Below are positions 15,966 through 17,491 of a stretch of 17,491 bases of DNA, in pieces (positions within the stretch are counted from its first letter, which is position 1; each line of letters starts with the position of its first letter). The notes beneath the pieces are model-generated. The model searched no databases. It was not told the DNA's origin and saw nothing but the letters and a program-made list of their open reading frames with translations. The position numbers were made by a program, and so were the translations under genes. The stretch is from JBEKZQ01 sp049509675. GTDB taxonomy: Bacteria > Planctomycetota > Planctomycetia > Pirellulales > Thermoguttaceae. The stretch is taken from the NCBI GenBank assembly GCA_049509675.1, contig JBEKZQ010000066.1:1-17491 (forward strand), read 5' to 3'.

Positions 15966-16193
15966 ATGCCCATCACACGCCGACGAATCGAAACATCTTA
16001 CGCCACCGACGACGATATCATGCCGTTCGGCAGGTACGAAGGATGCGACCTGAGAGACGTCCCCGCAGCCTATTGGCGGAAGCTGTTGTTGTTCCGTTGA
16101 TTTGCTGAGCAGTATCCGACGTTGCACGAATATGCCATGCGTCGCTGTCCGAACTCGCGGGCGGTATCCGTACACGAACATCCTGATGATTGA
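15966..16193 (+). pseudogene. DUF3820-like small protein gene with in-frame TGA
   Basis: ATG 15966 follows GAAGGAA at 7 bases; an in-frame ATG at 15951 is also possible. The frame reads DDDIMPFGRYEGCDLRDVPA, the hallmark of DUF3820 proteins (IMPFGKYKG followed by DVP), then AYWRKLLLFR and a TGA at 16098-16100. The same frame continues FAEQYPTLHEYAMRRCP to a second TGA at 16191-16193, which also looks like the family. The family often has tryptophan at this point, so TGG to TGA is the simplest explanation. The full product would have 75 residues. A weak promoter-like pair (TTGCCG 15922-15927, CATGAT 15945-15950, spacing 17) lies upstream, divergent from the XRE-cupin promoter. The biochemical role of DUF3820 is not established. 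Confidence 0.65.
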
Positions 16194-16549
16194 CGCCGCG
16201 GCAACCGCCGCCACGGCCAGCCCCTGTTGGCCTTCCTGCAGCCCCACGAGCCGCCACGTGCGGCCGATCTCGGGTCAGGCGGCACTTTATACCCACCTGC
16301 CCGCCTGCGGCCCAAATTGGCCTTGTTGGCCGCGTCGCTCGCCGGCCGGTTCGCGAGGCCAGAACAGGAACATCCGCATGATGAACGTCCACGTCGCCTC
16401 TCCGAGATCATCCAGGCTGAGAACTGCGTCATATCCTGACGTCCTCCAGGTCGGCGCTCAGGAATGTCGCTTGCCACGCGGCCTGGAAATGTTACGCTGT
16501 GTGTGTTCGGCTATCTGCCAAACCAGCGTAGGAGTGAGCGACCAGGAAA
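16194..16549. other. Unassigned stretch between two decaying genes
   Basis: The plus-strand frame of the DUF3820-like gene stays open past its second TGA, from 16194 to a stop at 16437-16439. It encodes a mixed sequence ending RRLSEIIQAENCVIS, without a recognisable domain or convincing start. The frame of the next gene is also open upstream of its ATG, but its residues (for example RCVCSAICQTSVGV) look random. I see no RNA gene, repeat or terminator here. It may be further degraded coding sequence. Confidence 0.35.
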
Positions 16550-16920
16550 TGATACGAAGACGAATCTCCACAAATGATCAAACTGCCGTCACCAACGGTG
16601 ACCATGACGGCGGCCAGATGCAACCAGGCAAAGATGCTCAAGGCCGTTTTTGCCGCGGGAATAAATACGGCTGCGGCAACGCCTAGTCGCGCGAGCAGTT
16701 TCGCATTCAGACGGCGATTCGGGCACAAACGGGAGATGATGAACTGCGGGAATTTGTAGCTGATTGGATCAAGCACGCCCGCAGCGGCAAGTCAATGTAC
16801 CTTTTGAGCCTTTTAGAACGGCTATGCGGTCGCGTGGCCGATTGGGCGACCGAGGAGAGGGTCCATGATCTCGAAGCCCAAATCATGGACCTCGGCAAGG
16901 AACAGCCGCAGGCAATATGA
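16550..16920 (+). pseudogene. DUF5681-like accessory gene interrupted by in-frame TAG
   Basis: From ATG 16550 the frame runs TNDQTAVTNGDHDGGQ, then QPGKDAQGRFCRGNKYGCGN, to a TAG at 16684-16686. GKDAxGRFxxGNKYGxGN is the typical opening of DUF5681-type and similar phage- or plasmid-associated small proteins. The same frame continues beyond the TAG with SREQFRIQTAIRAQTGDDEL, then REFVADWIKHARSGKSMYLL and SLLERLCGRVADWATEERVH, a helical region of the kind expected to follow. It ends in TGA at 16918-16920. One nonsense mutation thus splits an otherwise intact gene of about 123 codons. GTG 16535 is an alternative start. Function is unknown; family assignment rests on the N-terminal motif only. 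Confidence 0.6.
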
Positions 16921-16927
16921 TGGCCGC

Positions 16928-17134
16928 ATGATCGGTCCCCTGCCCGACGCCGACCCCCGCGCAATCTCGACCTTCGCCGTGCTGGAGATGATGGACCGGC
17001 TGACCTGTCCCGATCCTGAAGCGGGAATCCGTGCGGTCAAGGCCAGGAGGCCGCCCGGCTGGGCAGATCGGCAGGCCCCTCTGATGGTGATTGCGCGCGG
17101 AGGTGGGGGTGACCGCCGCAGGTTGGCGGGCTGA
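16928..17134 (+). CDS. Small hypothetical protein
   Basis: A 68-residue frame from ATG 16928, beginning 8 bases after the preceding stop. It reads MIGPLPDADPRAISTFAVLE, then MMDRLTCPDPEAGIRAVKAR and a glycine/arginine-rich tail. I recognise no domain. The close spacing and the aspartate/alanine-rich start are consistent with a second gene of the same accessory cluster, but no clear ribosome-binding site is seen and a chance frame in GC-rich DNA is possible. Confidence 0.3.
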   Translation: MIGPLPDADPRAISTFAVLEMMDRLTCPDPEAGIRAVKARRPPGWADRQAPLMVIARGGGGDRRRLAG

Positions 17135-17281
17135 CGGCGTTCTGAGAAATCGGTCCTTAAGTGGGAGAACTGAGAAACGTATGAGTTCCCGAAACGATCT
17201 GATCGGCGAGAGAAGAGAGACCGGCTGCCCCGGCAGATCCAAGCTCGGAAATGCCTGTCGCGGCGGCCGCACAAATGGCCA

Positions 17282-17491
17282 TTACTCCACTCGGAACTTT
17301 ACGAAGCTCTCCGGGCCACCCGAACTGTCGCGTCGGGCAACACGAACTCGCACCTCATGCAGCCCCGGCTTCGCCCCGATAGAAAAGCGGTCCAGGCCCC
17401 AACCGTGCTGTCTGCCCGACCAGTCCCGAGTATTCGTCTTTGGCAGGTCTTCCCAGTCGCCCGAGTCAATTCGTACCCGGTAGTGATCGAA
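17282..17491 (-). CDS. C-terminal end of a probable secreted protein (partial, enters from the right)
   Basis: A minus-strand frame is open from the window edge to TAA at 17282-17284, giving 69 residues. It reads YRVRIDSGDWEDLPKTNT, then DRFSIGAKPGLHEVRVRVAR and GGPESFVKFRVE at the end. The pattern Y-R-V-x-I-D-x-G-x-W followed by L/PG-x-H-x-V-x-V-R and a closing beta-strand is that of an immunoglobulin-like C-terminal domain common in secreted or surface proteins and glycosidases. The start lies outside the window, so the main domain is unknown. Base composition and reading pattern look genuinely coding, in contrast to the decaying genes on its left. Confidence 0.65.
   Translation of the reverse strand, partial: FDHYRVRIDSGDWEDLPKTNTRDWSGRQHGWGLDRFSIGAKPGLHEVRVRVARRDSSGGPESFVKFRVE

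Noticed and set aside
16098..16100. TGA as a selenocysteine codon
   Set aside because: DUF3820 is not a selenoprotein family, the site appears to replace tryptophan, and I saw no convincing selenocysteine-insertion hairpin just downstream.
1..17491. CRISPR arrays, tRNA or rRNA genes
   Set aside because: No regularly spaced direct repeats and no recognisable tRNA or rRNA sequence were seen by reading either strand.

Overview
The window looks like a GC-rich chromosomal piece from a planctomycete or a close PVC relative, probably a metagenomic contig. The basis is gene content: a secreted PQQ-type beta-propeller starting with a WPNWRG motif, secreted SUMF1-fold (formylglycine-generating-enzyme-like) paralogues, a GH123/DUF4091-like giant secreted protein and an IS66 transposase of the single-gene type. 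No rRNA, tRNA or CRISPR was seen, so the taxonomic call is inference.

Left part (about 738-6450, minus strand): a drug or metabolite efflux locus read tetR -> membrane-fusion lipoprotein -> RND (HAE1/AcrB-type) pump. Two GTAAGC-containing sites, one upstream of tetR and one upstream of the adaptor gene, are good candidates for repressor operators. The RND pump carries an insertion of about 85 residues, with two extra hydrophobic stretches, between its two halves. No outer-membrane TolC-type gene is in the window. Bases 1-737 hold nothing I can support.

Middle (6523-8666): a mobile-element scar. An IS66-type transposase gene is bracketed by a perfect 17-bp inverted repeat (6523-6539 / 8194-8210), giving an element of about 1.69 kb. 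It abuts the C-terminal remnant of a second, IS701/IS4-like transposase (8211-8567) that is frameshifted in an A-run. Immediately beyond it lies the first 25 or so codons of a secreted-protein gene (start 8666, minus strand), apparently cut off by these insertions.

Right part (8804-15837, minus strand): a compact operon, read XRE-cupin regulator -> SUMF1-like protein (432 aa) -> second SUMF1-like protein (frameshifted near 13194) -> PQQ-like beta-propeller -> large GH123/DUF4091-like secreted protein -> (truncated secreted protein). The regulator and first SUMF1-like gene overlap by ATGA; the second SUMF1-like stop codon sits in the ribosome-binding region of the propeller gene. All structural products have export signals. 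Shared expression suggests one extracytoplasmic function, perhaps processing of a glycan or other surface substrate; the function itself is not known. The SUMF1-like proteins lack the cysteine pair of true formylglycine-generating enzymes.

Right edge (15966-17491): plus-strand accessory genes in decay. A DUF3820-like gene is interrupted by an in-frame TGA, and a gene resembling the N-terminus of DUF5681-type proteins is interrupted by an in-frame TAG. A small hypothetical frame follows, and the C-terminal end of another secreted-type protein enters from beyond the window on the minus strand.
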